This document shows positions 1 through 8,274 of a stretch of DNA of 64,000 bases, one piece after another. The stretch covers positions 496,001 to 560,000 of the forward strand of contig NZ_JALIGE010000076.1 of the NCBI RefSeq assembly GCF_024764835.1, read 5' to 3'. This stretch comes from Scandinavium hiltneri. Lineage in GTDB: Bacteria > Pseudomonadota > Gammaproteobacteria > Enterobacterales > Enterobacteriaceae. A program made the translations under genes and the position numbers. Every line of letters begins with the position of its first letter. Positions within the stretch are counted from its first letter, which is position 1. The notes under the pieces are model-generated. The model made no database searches, was not told the origin of the DNA, and saw nothing but the letters and a program-made list of their open reading frames with translations.

Positions 1-314
1 AGCGTCTGGCAAACCACCAGCTTCGGCAGGTTATCATCCTGAATGTCGAGGAACGCTTTCACCGTCAGCGAACTGGCGTTGATGGAAGAGAGATCGGAGG
101 CCAGCGGCAACAGTGCTGAAGGCTTAACTTCTGCCAGCGCCGAAAACAGCACGACGTTGTCGAGCAGATCGAGCTTGGCATCGAAAATGCCCTCAAAATT
201 CTGCATGTGCGGCAAGTGCAGCGCCTGACAAGTATCGCACTCATAGAAGTTGATGCCCATTTCGTCGAGCCATTGACGTAGCGTATCCAGACCCGGAACG
301 ACGAGTGAATCCAT
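1..314 (-). CDS. ybjN: YbjN family protein, 5' part only
   Basis: The first 104 codons of a minus-strand gene that runs off the left edge of the window. The product begins MDSLVVPGLDTLRQWLDEMG and continues with the conserved YbjN segment around ECDTCQALHLPHMQNFEG, close to the E. coli protein of about 158 residues as recalled. YbjN has no defined enzymatic activity; overexpression in E. coli is reported to affect motility and stress responses. It lies downstream of rimK in the same orientation, as in E. coli. The roughly 106-bp gap to rimK carries a small inverted repeat (GCGTA/TACGC, about 364-379). The C-terminal third is outside the window. Confidence 0.93.
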   Translation of the reverse strand, partial: MDSLVVPGLDTLRQWLDEMGINFYECDTCQALHLPHMQNFEGIFDAKLDLLDNVVLFSALAEVKPSALLPLASDLSSINASSLTVKAFLDIQDDNLPKLVVCQT

Positions 315-420
315 AAACCCTGAAACCTCTTACTGTGAAATGAAAGCGTAATCCGAATGAAACGCGTATTAGGGTACGCAAAAATGCATCCAGAAGCTAT
401 GACACTGATGAAATCCTGCG

Positions 421-1323
421 CTATCCCCCCGTTTTCAGACAAAAGCCTGGCTGGGCGTAGCGTTCGATCCACTGGATCATTTTGCCCGCGATATCGACAC
501 CGGTGGTTTTTTCGATCCCTTCCAGCCCCGGTGACGCATTGACCTCCATCACCAGCGGCCCGCGATTGGCGCGTAAAATATCGACTCCGGCCACATCCAG
601 CCCCAGCGTTTGGGCCGACTTGATGGCAATTTCGCGCTCCAGCGGCGTAATGTCAGCCACGGTCGCCACGCCGCCGCGATGCAGATTCGAACGGAAATCG
701 CCCGGTTTGGCGCGACGTTCAATGGCTGCCACCACGTCATCGCCCACCACGAAGCAGCGAATGTCGCAGCCTTTGGCTTCCTGAATGTATTCCTGCACCA
801 GAATGTGCGCGTTCAGGCCGCGAAAGGCATCGATCACGCTTTCCGCCGCCTGCCGCGTTTCGGCCAGCACCACGCCAATGCCCTGCGTGCCTTCCACCAG
901 TTTCACCACCAGCGGCGCACCGCCGACCATTTCGATCATGTCGCTGGTGTCATCCGGGGAGTGAGCAATGCCGGTCATCGGTAAGTCTATTCCCTGGCGC
1001 GCCAGCAGTTGTAGCGAGCGCAGCTTGTCGCGAGCGCGAGTAATCGCGACCGATTCATTCAGCGGATAACTGCCCAGAATTTCAAACTGACGCAGCGCGG
1101 CAGTGCCATAGAAGGTGATTGCCGAGCCAATGCGTGGGATCACCGCATCAAAGTGCGGAAGCTGGCGGCCCTTATAATGAATAGAGGAAGCCGCCGGACT
1201 GATGTTCATATAGCAGGAAAGCGGGTCGAGGATTTCAACCTGATGGCCGCGCTTTGACGCGGCCTCGCGCAGACGTTTGCAGGACCAGAGCGTTCCGTCC
1301 CGGGACAAAATGGCTATTTTCAC
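421..1323 (-). CDS. rimK: Ribosomal protein S6 glutamate ligase RimK
   Basis: An ATP-grasp ligase that adds glutamate residues to the C-terminus of ribosomal protein S6. The sequence shows the N-terminal pre-ATP-grasp fold (VKIAILSRDG), a central nucleotide-binding region (LVVKLVEGTQGIGVVLAE) and the C-terminal metal-binding loop VMEVNASPGLEG near residue 260. I chose the GTG start at 1323, giving 300 residues as in E. coli. An in-frame ATG four codons upstream lies at the GAGGTG ribosome-binding site and is probably not used. It sits in the co-directional cluster ybjC-nfsA-rimK-ybjN, with 53 bp to nfsA. Confidence 0.95.
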   Translation of the reverse strand: MKIAILSRDGTLWSCKRLREAASKRGHQVEILDPLSCYMNISPAASSIHYKGRQLPHFDAVIPRIGSAITFYGTAALRQFEILGSYPLNESVAITRARDKLRSLQLLARQGIDLPMTGIAHSPDDTSDMIEMVGGAPLVVKLVEGTQGIGVVLAETRQAAESVIDAFRGLNAHILVQEYIQEAKGCDIRCFVVGDDVVAAIERRAKPGDFRSNLHRGGVATVADITPLEREIAIKSAQTLGLDVAGVDILRANRGPLVMEVNASPGLEGIEKTTGVDIAGKMIQWIERYAQPGFCLKTGG

Positions 1324-1376
1324 CCTGCACCTCATTGTGATGGCCTGAAAAGGCCCGGCACATAATACCGCCGATG

Positions 1377-2099
1377 TTATCGGATAGCCCAGCCCTGTTT
1401 GTGCAGATACTCCAGAATAAACGGTCGGGTTTCTTTGACAATAGTGCGACGAATATGATCACTCCACGTATCCGCCCGGGTATTGCTGTCGCGCGACAGG
1501 TAGTAATTCGCTACTTCTTCGTCGTAACGCGCCAGTTCGGCGGCATCGACTGGCTGATAATGGTTTTCATGCACAACGATACTGGCTGGCAAACGCGGTT
1601 TAGTGCCCGGTTCGTCCGCAGGCCAGCCGAGACACATGCCAAACAGCGGCAGCACGTGCTGTGGCAGCTTCAGCAGATCAGTCACCGCTTCAATGCTGTT
1701 ACGAATACCGCCAATATACACGCCACCCAGTCCCAGCGACTCCGCAGCAACCATCGCGTTTTGCCCCATCAGCGCGGTATCTACCGTGCCAAGCAGCAGC
1801 TGTTCCGCGCGGCCTAAATGGGCATCGGGGCAAATTTGCAGGTGGCGGTTAAAGTCGGCGCAGAAAATCCAGAATTCCGCAGCCTTCGCCACATGCTGTT
1901 GTCCGCCGGTCAGCGTCACCAGCTGCTCGCGCAGTTGTGGGTCAGTCACGCGCACAATCGAGCTGCACTGTAAAAAGCTAGAGCTGGCCGCCGCCTGCGC
2001 GCTGGCAATAATGGCTTCACGTTGCGCCTGGGTAATTGGCTCGTCGGTAAAATGGCGAATGGAACGGTGGCTTAAGAGCAGATCAATGGTCGGCGTCAT
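1377..2099 (-). CDS. nfsA: Oxygen-insensitive NADPH nitroreductase NfsA
   Basis: A 240-residue FMN-dependent nitroreductase that reduces nitroaromatics and quinones in two-electron steps using NADPH. The N-terminal FMN motif HRSIRHFTDEPI, the central SLGLGGVYIGGIRN segment and the C-terminal DTWSDHIRRTI stretch match the NfsA/FRP family. The start at 2099 (MTPTIDLLL) follows the E. coli N-terminus. A longer reading to 2189 would only add out-of-family residues. The start overlaps the 3' end of ybjC by 17 bp, suggesting translational coupling. In E. coli this cluster is divergent from grxA and responds to redox stress. Confidence 0.95.
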   Translation of the reverse strand: MTPTIDLLLSHRSIRHFTDEPITQAQREAIIASAQAAASSSFLQCSSIVRVTDPQLREQLVTLTGGQQHVAKAAEFWIFCADFNRHLQICPDAHLGRAEQLLLGTVDTALMGQNAMVAAESLGLGGVYIGGIRNSIEAVTDLLKLPQHVLPLFGMCLGWPADEPGTKPRLPASIVVHENHYQPVDAAELARYDEEVANYYLSRDSNTRADTWSDHIRRTIVKETRPFILEYLHKQGWAIR

Positions 2100-2370
2100 C
2101 ACGTTTTTCCTGGTCAGGCGAAGTCGGTTTATCGTTACGTTGCATGAGCTGTGGGGCAATGGTTTGCGCCATGCCGCGAAACAGTGCAACCGCTGCAGGG
2201 ATCATCAACAGTATCCCCACAAATATCATGATTAGCCCCGCCATTGGGCTGGCGAACGGTGCGGGCAAGGCGACATAATCTTTCAGAGAAAGCCAGGCCA
2301 GTACCAGCATCACCATGCCAATGGCTTCGAGGATAAGCACGCTTTTAGGGAGAGCGCTAAGTGAGCGCAT
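2083..2370 (-). CDS. ybjC: Inner-membrane protein YbjC
   Basis: A 95-residue protein with two hydrophobic helices (about residues 10-27 and 38-60: VLILEAIGMVMLVLAWL and LIMIFVGILLMIPAAVALF) and a charged C-terminal tail (PDQEKRDDADH). Length, topology and position upstream of nfsA match E. coli YbjC. Its function is unknown. The start MRSLSALPKS was chosen because it matches the E. coli N-terminus; the open frame extends 47 codons further upstream without family similarity. It overlaps nfsA by 17 bp and is the first gene of the minus-strand cluster, divergent from grxA. Confidence 0.9.
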   Translation of the reverse strand: MRSLSALPKSVLILEAIGMVMLVLAWLSLKDYVALPAPFASPMAGLIMIFVGILLMIPAAVALFRGMAQTIAPQLMQRNDKPTSPDQEKRDDADH

Positions 2371-2545
2371 AGTCAGTCTCCGGTCGTCGAGTATAACGGG
2401 GAGGATAGCAACTGTGTTTGGCGAAACAAGCCCTCTGCATCGGGTTAAGCCATCGGAACAAAAGGTAGAACCTTCTTTCAACGAGACGCCAGGACAGGCA
2501 TGATACCGCAATTCGCCGAAAGGCTCAGCTTCAGGAGAGAAAACG

Positions 2546-2809
2546 ATGTTTACCGTTATTTTTGGGCGCCCGGGTTGTCCTTACTGTGTTCGCGCTAAAG
2601 AACTGGCAGAAAAACTGACCGCCGAGCGTGATGATTTTAACTTCCGTTATATCGACATTCATGCCGAAGGGATCAGCAAAGCCGATCTCGAACAAACCGT
2701 TGGCAAACCAGTAGAAACCGTACCGCAGATTTTCGTTGATCAGACTCACATCGGTGGTTTTACCGAATTTGAAGCCTGGGCCAAAGAAAACCTGGGTCTC
2801 TACGCTTAA
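2546..2809 (+). CDS. grxA: Glutaredoxin 1
   Basis: An 87-residue glutathione-dependent thiol-disulfide oxidoreductase that reduces ribonucleotide reductase and other protein disulfides in the cytoplasm. The redox motif C11-P-Y-C14 lies at the N-terminus, with the conserved cis-Pro region ETVPQIFVD and the glutathione-contacting HIGGFTEFEAW after it. Start and length equal E. coli GrxA, and AGGAGA stands a few bases upstream of ATG. It is divergent from ybjC-nfsA. In E. coli grxA is activated by OxyR; I could not assign an OxyR site with confidence in the 175-bp intergenic region. Confidence 0.97.
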   Translation: MFTVIFGRPGCPYCVRAKELAEKLTAERDDFNFRYIDIHAEGISKADLEQTVGKPVETVPQIFVDQTHIGGFTEFEAWAKENLGLYA

Positions 2810-2817
2810 GCGTAAAT

Positions 2818-2838
2818 GTGGGCGTCACTGGCGCCCAC
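2818..2838. terminator. Inverted repeat at convergent grxA/ybjM ends
   Basis: GTGGGCG (2818-2824) and CGCCCAC (2832-2838) form a 7-bp stem with a 7-nt loop between the convergent grxA and ybjM 3' ends, overlapping the ybjM stop codon. No clear T-run follows on either strand, so it is at best a weak or Rho-assisted terminator. Confidence 0.4.
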
Positions 2839-3232
2839 GTCTTGCCACAAACAGGCCGCTGATAAACAAGAAGCACAGCGCGCCCAGCGCACACCAGAAC
2901 ACCGCACTGCACATCCATGCCAGTTCCTGCCAGAAAGACCTATCTGCAAACAACCAAAAACGCATCAACACCAGACACACCGGCGTCGCCAGAATCGCCC
3001 CGAGTAATGGCACCAATACCCGCTGCTTCGATGACAGACAACTCGCCACCGCGCCGGGAATAATAAAGAACAGCAGACCCAGCTCCGCATGACCCGATGC
3101 CCGAACGGCACCTTTCACATGCAGTAACAGAAAAAGACACACCACAATAAACAGGACAAAACAGCAAATAATGCCCGCCCAACCTCGCTCAGATCTCAAA
3201 ATTCCTCCTGACAAGTCTCTATCAAACTTCAA
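2825..3232 (-). CDS. ybjM: Inner-membrane protein YbjM
   Basis: A 135-residue polytopic membrane protein with about four helices (residues roughly 19-38, 49-65, 74-92 and 104-128). Segments GWAGIICCFVLFIVVCLFLL, LGLLFFIIPGAVAS and SFWQELAW match E. coli YbjM. The annotated start adds about ten residues relative to E. coli, so an internal start is possible. Its function is unknown. It is convergent with grxA and divergent from ybjL, separated from the latter by about 230 bp in which I see no further gene. Confidence 0.9.
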   Translation of the reverse strand: MKFDRDLSGGILRSERGWAGIICCFVLFIVVCLFLLLHVKGAVRASGHAELGLLFFIIPGAVASCLSSKQRVLVPLLGAILATPVCLVLMRFWLFADRSFWQELAWMCSAVFWCALGALCFLFISGLFVARRGRQ

Positions 3233-3461
3233 CTACGTCCAGTTGGATAAAGTTTCCAGCAATCCATGCCGTGAATCACCTACTTAAGGACAAACGATTG
3301 TTACTAGCCGCGGCAATCAGGAACGATTAAACTAACGGCCTTAATTTGATGGTGAAAAACAGGCCGCCGTACAGTAGATTTCTCCTGGCCACCCGGGAAA
3401 AACCTTAGCCCAAATAGCCATTCCTTTCAACAACTTACTCGTAAACAAGAAGTTAGCTTCC

Positions 3462-5147
3462 GTGAATATAAACGTCGCAGACTTGTTAAATGGGAATTAC
3501 ATCCTGTTATTATTTGTGGTACTGGCGCTGGGCTTGTGTCTTGGCAAATTGCGCTTTGGATCCATCCAACTGGGTAATTCCATTGGCGTTTTAGTGGTCT
3601 CTTTGTTATTAGGCCAACAGCATTTTAGTATTAACACTGATGCCCTAAATCTGGGCTTTATGCTGTTTATTTTCTGCGTCGGTGTAGAAGCTGGACCCAA
3701 CTTTTTTTCCATATTTTTTCGTGATGGCAAGAACTATCTGATGCTGGCGCTGGTCATGGTAGGCTCCGCGCTGGTGATGGCGCTTGGCCTTGGCAAGCTG
3801 TTTGGCTGGGATATCGGCCTCACCGCCGGGATGCTGGCGGGGGCGATGACCTCTACGCCGGTACTGGTCGGTGCCGGTGATACTCTGCGTCACTCAGGCA
3901 TGAAAGGCGACGAACTTTCGCTGGCACTTGATCACCTGAGCCTCGGCTATGCCCTGACCTATCTGATTGGTCTGGTGAGTCTGATCCTCGGCGCGCGCTA
4001 TCTGCCGAAATTCCAGCATCAGGACCTGCAAACCAGCGCCCAGCAAATCGCCCGCGAGCGAGGCCTGGACACCGACTCCAACCGTAAAGTGTATCTGCCG
4101 GTGATCCGCGCCTATCGCGTCGGGCCTGAGCTGGTCGCCTGGACCGACGGCAAAAACCTGCGTGAACTGGGCATCTATCGTCAAACCGGCTGCTACATCG
4201 AACGTATTCGTCGCAACGGCATTCTGGCGAACCCGGACGGCGACGCGGTGCTGCAAATGGGTGATGAAATTGCTCTCGTAGGCTATCCGGATGCACATGC
4301 GCGTCTCGATCCGAGTTTCCGTAACGGTAAAGAAGTCTTCGACCGCGATCTGCTCGACATGCGCATCGTCACCGAAGAAGTGGTGGTGAAAAACCATAAC
4401 GTGGTGGGCCGCCGTCTGGCGCAAATTAAGCTGACCGATCATGGCTGCTTCCTGAACCGCGTGATCCGCAGCCAGATTGAAATGCCCATCGACGACAGCA
4501 TCGTGCTCAATAAGGGCGACGTATTGCAGGTCAGCGGCGATGCGCGCCGCGTGAAAACCATCGCCGACCGCATCGGCTTTATCTCGATTCACAGCCAGGT
4601 CACCGACCTGTTGGCTTTCTGCGCGTTCTTTATCGTCGGCCTGATGATCGGCATGATCACCTTCCAGTTCAGTTCCTTCAGCTTTGCCATCGGTAACGCG
4701 GCCGGATTGCTGTTTGCCGGGATAATGCTCGGCTTCCTGCGCGCCAACCACCCGACTTTCGGTTACATCCCGCAGGGCGCGCTGAACATGGTGAAAGAAT
4801 TCGGCCTGATGGTGTTTATGGCGGGCGTCGGTTTAAGCGCCGGGAGCGGCATTGGACACGGCCTCGGCGTTGTCGGCGGCCAGATGCTGATCGCTGGCCT
4901 GGCAGTCAGCCTGGTGCCCGTGGTTATCTGCTTCCTGTTTGGCGCATACGTGCTGCGAATGAACCGGGCGATGCTGTTTGGCGCAATGATGGGTGCGCGC
5001 ACCTGCGCCCCGGCGATGGAAATTATCAGCGATACCGCACGCAGTAATATTCCTGCGCTGGGCTACGCGGGCACCTACGCCATCGCTAACGTGTTGTTAA
5101 CCCTGGCAGGTACGCTGATTATCGTCATATGGCCAGGCTTGGGATAA
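3462..5147 (+). CDS. ybjL: Putative AAE-family transporter YbjL
   Basis: A 561-residue member of the aspartate:alanine exchanger (AspT/YidE/YbjL) family. It has two membrane halves (about residues 5-180 and 385-560) separated by two tandem cytosolic RCK_C/TrkA_C domains (about 205-290 and 295-375, including DAVLQMGDEIALVGYPDAH and NKGDVLQVSGDARRVKTIADRIG). The repeated half-motifs GFMLFIFCVGVEAGP and FGLMVFMAGVGLSAG and the paired MTSTPVL/MGARTCAPA segments show the internal duplication. It is nearly identical to E. coli YbjL along its length. The substrate is not established. The sRNA gene rybB follows downstream on the same strand, as in E. coli. Confidence 0.95.
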   Translation: MNINVADLLNGNYILLLFVVLALGLCLGKLRFGSIQLGNSIGVLVVSLLLGQQHFSINTDALNLGFMLFIFCVGVEAGPNFFSIFFRDGKNYLMLALVMVGSALVMALGLGKLFGWDIGLTAGMLAGAMTSTPVLVGAGDTLRHSGMKGDELSLALDHLSLGYALTYLIGLVSLILGARYLPKFQHQDLQTSAQQIARERGLDTDSNRKVYLPVIRAYRVGPELVAWTDGKNLRELGIYRQTGCYIERIRRNGILANPDGDAVLQMGDEIALVGYPDAHARLDPSFRNGKEVFDRDLLDMRIVTEEVVVKNHNVVGRRLAQIKLTDHGCFLNRVIRSQIEMPIDDSIVLNKGDVLQVSGDARRVKTIADRIGFISIHSQVTDLLAFCAFFIVGLMIGMITFQFSSFSFAIGNAAGLLFAGIMLGFLRANHPTFGYIPQGALNMVKEFGLMVFMAGVGLSAGSGIGHGLGVVGGQMLIAGLAVSLVPVVICFLFGAYVLRMNRAMLFGAMMGARTCAPAMEIISDTARSNIPALGYAGTYAIANVLLTLAGTLIIVIWPGLG

Positions 5148-5190
5148 ATCTAAAGAATGCAATAAGCAGAAAAAAAAAGTGTGAACTACC

Positions 5191-5218
5191 GAACTTTTTG
5201 AAAGGGCAGTAGTCATAA
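5191..5218 (+). promoter_or_regulatory. Sigma-E type promoter of rybB
   Basis: GAACTT (5191-5196) and TCATAA (5213-5218) are separated by 16 bp and end five bases before the expected RybB 5' end at 5224. This matches the RpoE consensus (GAACTT, 16 bp, TCnnA) and the known sigma-E control of rybB in E. coli and Salmonella. Confidence 0.8.
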
Positions 5219-5223
5219 TTAGT

Positions 5224-5305
5224 GCCACTGCTTTTCTTTGATGTCCCCATTTTGTGGAGCCCATCAACCCCGCCGCTCTTCGGTTCAAGGTTGATGGGTT
5301 TTTTG
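5224..5305 (+). ncRNA. rybB: Hfq-binding small RNA RybB
   Basis: Starts with the RybB seed GCCACTGCTTTTCTTTGATG, which base-pairs with porin mRNAs such as ompC, ompD and ompA when sigma-E is active. It ends in the intrinsic terminator CCCATCAACC...GGTTGATGGG followed by TTTTTTG. Apart from a few bases in the terminator-proximal loop the sequence matches E. coli RybB as recalled, and it sits downstream of ybjL as in E. coli. The exact 3' end is uncertain by a few nucleotides within the T-run. Confidence 0.93.
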
Positions 5306-5477
5306 TTGCCTGAAATTCGTGGATCTTCAAAAGTAGTCACCTGGTCCGATTCCATTCTTCATATTTATCATCAGCTTCAGCGCCCTTCTCCACTGAGAAT
5401 CCTCTGAAACAAACGCTGCAATTTATAAGGCGAAGACTGGGCGACTAAGCTGAAAGTTTACGTTTTGAGGAGGTGCT

Positions 5478-6362
5478 ATGAGCCATCATTCAGATCAATC
5501 AAGCCAGTTTCCAACCCCTCCATTTAAAGAACAACCTCAGGAAGCGCCTGGCCTCGCGTCTGAAATGACACCGCAACCCGATCATGGTGAAACCAGTTAT
5601 GTTGGCACCGGCAGGCTGGCGGGCAAAAAGGCGCTGATTACCGGAGGAGACTCGGGCATTGGCCGGGCCGTCGCCATTGCGTTCGCCCGGGAAGGTGCCG
5701 ATGTCGCCATCAATTATTTGCCAGAGGAAGCGGCGGATGCTGATGACGTCATTGCCCTGATTAAGGCCGAAGGCAAAAACGCCGTCGCGCTTCCCGGAGA
5801 TATTCGGGATGAAGCCTTCTGTAAATCACTGGTTGATGATGCCCTCAGCGCGTTGGGCGGACTGGATATTCTGGTGAACAACGCGGGTCGTCAGCAGTAT
5901 TGTGAATCTCTCGAAGATCTCACCACCGAGGCATTTGATGCGACTTTTAAAACCAATGTGTATGCGCCATTCTGGATAACCAGGGCAGCACTACCGCACC
6001 TGAAATCGGGGGCTTCGATCATTAATACGTCCTCTGTTCAGGCGTATCAGCCGAGCGCCATTTTGCTGAATTATGCCCAAACCAAGGCCTGCCTGGCGGT
6101 ATTTACCAAAGCGCTGGCGAAGCAGCTCGGACCGAAAAATATCCGGGTGAATGCGGTAGCGCCTGGACCGTACTGGACCGTTCTTCAGCCCAGCGGAGGT
6201 CAGCCGCAGGAAAAGGTCCGCGAGTTTGGTAAAAGCGCGCCGTTGGGACGTCCCGGTCAACCCGTCGAGATCGCGCCGCTGTATGTCACCCTGGCCTCAG
6301 ATGCCTGCTCATATGCGTCAGGTCAGGTGTGGTGCTCCGACGGCGGCACGGGCACGCTCTGA
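5478..6362 (+). CDS. YghA-like SDR oxidoreductase
   Basis: A 294-residue short-chain dehydrogenase/reductase of the extended-N-terminus YghA type: about 45 residues of Pro/Gln-rich leader precede the Rossmann domain. Visible motifs are the cofactor loop TGGDSGIG (55-62), NNAG (134-137), the catalytic Ser in NTSS (185-186) and Y199-x-x-x-K203. All catalytic positions are intact, so activity is expected; the substrate is unknown, and NADP(H) or NAD(H) cannot be decided by eye. A strong GAGGAGGT site precedes the ATG. It is the first of three genes inserted between rybB and rcdA relative to E. coli, with no obvious operon partner. Confidence 0.85.
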   Translation: MSHHSDQSSQFPTPPFKEQPQEAPGLASEMTPQPDHGETSYVGTGRLAGKKALITGGDSGIGRAVAIAFAREGADVAINYLPEEAADADDVIALIKAEGKNAVALPGDIRDEAFCKSLVDDALSALGGLDILVNNAGRQQYCESLEDLTTEAFDATFKTNVYAPFWITRAALPHLKSGASIINTSSVQAYQPSAILLNYAQTKACLAVFTKALAKQLGPKNIRVNAVAPGPYWTVLQPSGGQPQEKVREFGKSAPLGRPGQPVEIAPLYVTLASDACSYASGQVWCSDGGTGTL

Positions 6363-6388
6363 TCCACGCTGTCGAAAACAGAAACCAT

Positions 6389-6751
6389 TCACCAGGCTTC
6401 TGGTTCCCTCACCATATGCACAATATTGCACGGGCTCATAATCCATCCGCCCTTAAATCCCTCAGGTAAAAGCTCGACGCTATCGCAGCGGGTGACGCCC
6501 TGCTCTGCCAGATGTTTCTCGGCATGTTTAAAATTGGGCGTGAACAATTCCAGCCAGATCTCGGCCTGGCTCATTGCCGGGGCTTCATCAATCCACAATC
6601 GGTTTGGGCCGAGCATAAATCCGGTGGCAGGTACTTTATCCGTGATCTCCTCCAGCCCAATCGTGTGGCGATAGAAATCCAGCGTCTGCTGATACTGGTG
6701 CGACGGCACTTTGAGCGCGATATCAATTCCACCTTTCATCTCTGCTTTCAT
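6389..6751 (-). CDS. VOC-superfamily (glyoxalase/dioxygenase-like) protein
   Basis: A 120-residue single-domain protein with vicinal oxygen chelate character: start KGGIDIALKVPSHQYQQTLDFYRHTIGLEEI, then GPNRLWIDEAP, a second-half IWLELFTPNFKHAEKHLAEQGVTRCD and a closing GGWIMSPCNIVHMVRE. Metal-ligand residues cannot be assigned confidently. The start at 6751 (MKAEMKGG) has AGGAG eight bases upstream; an ORF extension to 6865 has no supporting site. It is convergent with the upstream SDR gene and divergent from the downstream one. No specific function can be given. Confidence 0.75.
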   Translation of the reverse strand: MKAEMKGGIDIALKVPSHQYQQTLDFYRHTIGLEEITDKVPATGFMLGPNRLWIDEAPAMSQAEIWLELFTPNFKHAEKHLAEQGVTRCDSVELLPEGFKGGWIMSPCNIVHMVREPEAW

Positions 6752-6902
6752 AACGTGTGCTCCTGATTCAGGGTTAACGATAAGGTGATGCGTCTGACGA
6801 AACCCTGAGTATGTCGCAAGATTCATCGACTCGCCTCGCCTTGCGTCATCCCCGTTATTACCCATACTTTTGGCAGGTCCGGCAAATGTGTGAGGAAACG
6901 CA

Positions 6903-7700
6903 ATGTTACTTCAGGGCAAAGTTGTGGTGATTTTCGGGGGCAGCGGCGCGATTGGCAGCGCGGTTGCGCAGGCGATGGCGCGGGAAGGTGCGCATGTGCA
7001 TCTTGTTGGCCGCCATCAGGATAAGCTGGACCGGGTGGCGAACAGCGTCCGCGCTGCGGGTGGCACGATAAACACCTGTGTGATGGACGTTCTCGACGAG
7101 CAAATCACCGTTGATAAAACGGCGCAGCTGGCTCAACAGACCGGCGGGTTTGATGTGGTGGTGAATACCACCGGCTTTATGCACGATCAGGGCAAAAACA
7201 TTTTTGCCTTGTCGCTGGCCGAGTTCAGGCAAGGGTTCGATCCGTTTTTGTCGGCGCTGTTTACTATTTCAAAAGCGGTCGCGCCGTTTATGGGTGGCGT
7301 TCGGGCGGGCGTTTTCCTGACAGTCGTTGCTCCGGCGGGTGGGATGGTGATGCCGAATCATCTCGGCCATATCGTCGGCTGTGCCGGGACGGAAGCCTTT
7401 GTGAAAGCCCTCGCCAGCGAGCTGGGCCCGAAGAATATCCGCGCCATTTGCGTGCGCTCGCACGCGATTGTCGATGCGGTTCAGGCAGGTTCGTATACCG
7501 GGGAAATTTTCACGCCAAAAGCGCAGGAAATGGGACTCACGGTGGACCAGTGGCTGGGCGGCGCGGCGCAAAGCACGATGCTCAAACGTCTGCCTACGCT
7601 TGCACACGTGGCTGAGGTAATGACATTTCTGGCCTCGGATTCTGCCAGCGCTATGACGGCGACGGTGGTCAATATGACGGCGGGCGCAACCACCAACTGA
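6903..7700 (+). CDS. SDR-fold protein lacking the catalytic residues
   Basis: A 265-residue protein with the SDR Rossmann fold. The cofactor loop FGGSGAIG (11-18) is present, NNAG is replaced by NTTG (88-91), and the segment EAFVKALASELGPKNIRA aligns with the alpha-F helix that carries the YxxxK motif. At the Tyr and Lys positions the residues are H156 and C160, and the catalytic Ser region reads VVAPAGG. It therefore probably binds a nucleotide but lacks the classical catalytic triad, or uses different chemistry. Start ATG 6903 has GAGGAAA upstream. It is part of the insertion between rybB and rcdA and convergent with rcdA (13-bp gap). Confidence 0.8.
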   Translation: MLLQGKVVVIFGGSGAIGSAVAQAMAREGAHVHLVGRHQDKLDRVANSVRAAGGTINTCVMDVLDEQITVDKTAQLAQQTGGFDVVVNTTGFMHDQGKNIFALSLAEFRQGFDPFLSALFTISKAVAPFMGGVRAGVFLTVVAPAGGMVMPNHLGHIVGCAGTEAFVKALASELGPKNIRAICVRSHAIVDAVQAGSYTGEIFTPKAQEMGLTVDQWLGGAAQSTMLKRLPTLAHVAEVMTFLASDSASAMTATVVNMTAGATTN

Positions 7701-7713
7701 CCCGCCCCGGCGG

Positions 7714-8256
7714 TTATATCGCCGCTATTCTGCCCACCATCTGGCGGATTTCCACCTTACCAAGCGGTGCCCGGTCAGTGACGAAATGCAGCGTCATGCC
7801 TTCGATAAAGGCGTCCAGCGCGCGGGCCGTCGCCGGGTCAAACCACTGCTCAAGCACCTGCTGGCTGTGCTGCATCCAGTTTTGCATGACGTTTTTCAGC
7901 GCCGGTTTGCAGCCAATGAACGCATAAAGCTGATACATCAATTCCATGTTTCGCGTCGTCGTCACCTGCGCGCTGAAGATTAACTGGGTGATCGCATCGC
8001 AGGCTTCCTGCGGCGACGTGACGTCTGCAAAAAATGCTTTGTACTGCACCAGCATTTCATCGGTAAAACCGGTGAACGCCTCTTCCAGCAGCGCATCTAT
8101 CCCACTGAAATAATAGGTCATTGAACCGAGCGGCACATCGGCACAGAAGGCGATTTTACGGTGCGTCACGGCCTGGATACCGTGGCGGGCGATGGTGTCC
8201 AGCGTCGCGTGCAGGATCCTCTCCCGGCGCTGCGGATCGTTCGGTCGGCGTGCCAT
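7714..8256 (-). CDS. rcdA: TetR-family regulator RcdA (YbjK)
   Basis: A 180-residue TetR-type repressor/activator. The N-terminal helix-turn-helix covers about residues 20-52 (HGIQAVTHRKIAFCADVPLG followed by SMTYYF), and the rest is the ligand and dimerisation domain with the conserved WFDPATARALDAFIEGMTLH. In E. coli RcdA activates csgD and autoregulates. The start at 8256 (MARRPNDPQRRE) matches the E. coli N-terminus, although the open frame continues upstream. It is divergent from ybjJ, and the 85-bp gap carries a perfect-arm palindrome that is a likely RcdA operator. Confidence 0.92.
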   Translation of the reverse strand: MARRPNDPQRRERILHATLDTIARHGIQAVTHRKIAFCADVPLGSMTYYFSGIDALLEEAFTGFTDEMLVQYKAFFADVTSPQEACDAITQLIFSAQVTTTRNMELMYQLYAFIGCKPALKNVMQNWMQHSQQVLEQWFDPATARALDAFIEGMTLHFVTDRAPLGKVEIRQMVGRIAAI

Positions 8257-8274
8257 AATTTTTCCTTTTACGAT

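Noticed and set aside
364..379. GCGTA/TACGC inverted repeat as a rimK terminator
   Set aside because: Arms of only 5 bp and no T-run on the minus strand; too weak to list as a terminator.
2371..2545. OxyR-binding site in the ybjC-grxA divergent region
   Set aside because: Expected from E. coli, but I could only see partial ATAG/CTAT pieces, not a full four-element site.
3894..4751. Minus-strand ORF (285 codons) opposite ybjL
   Set aside because: Shadow frame of a conserved transporter gene; no domain.
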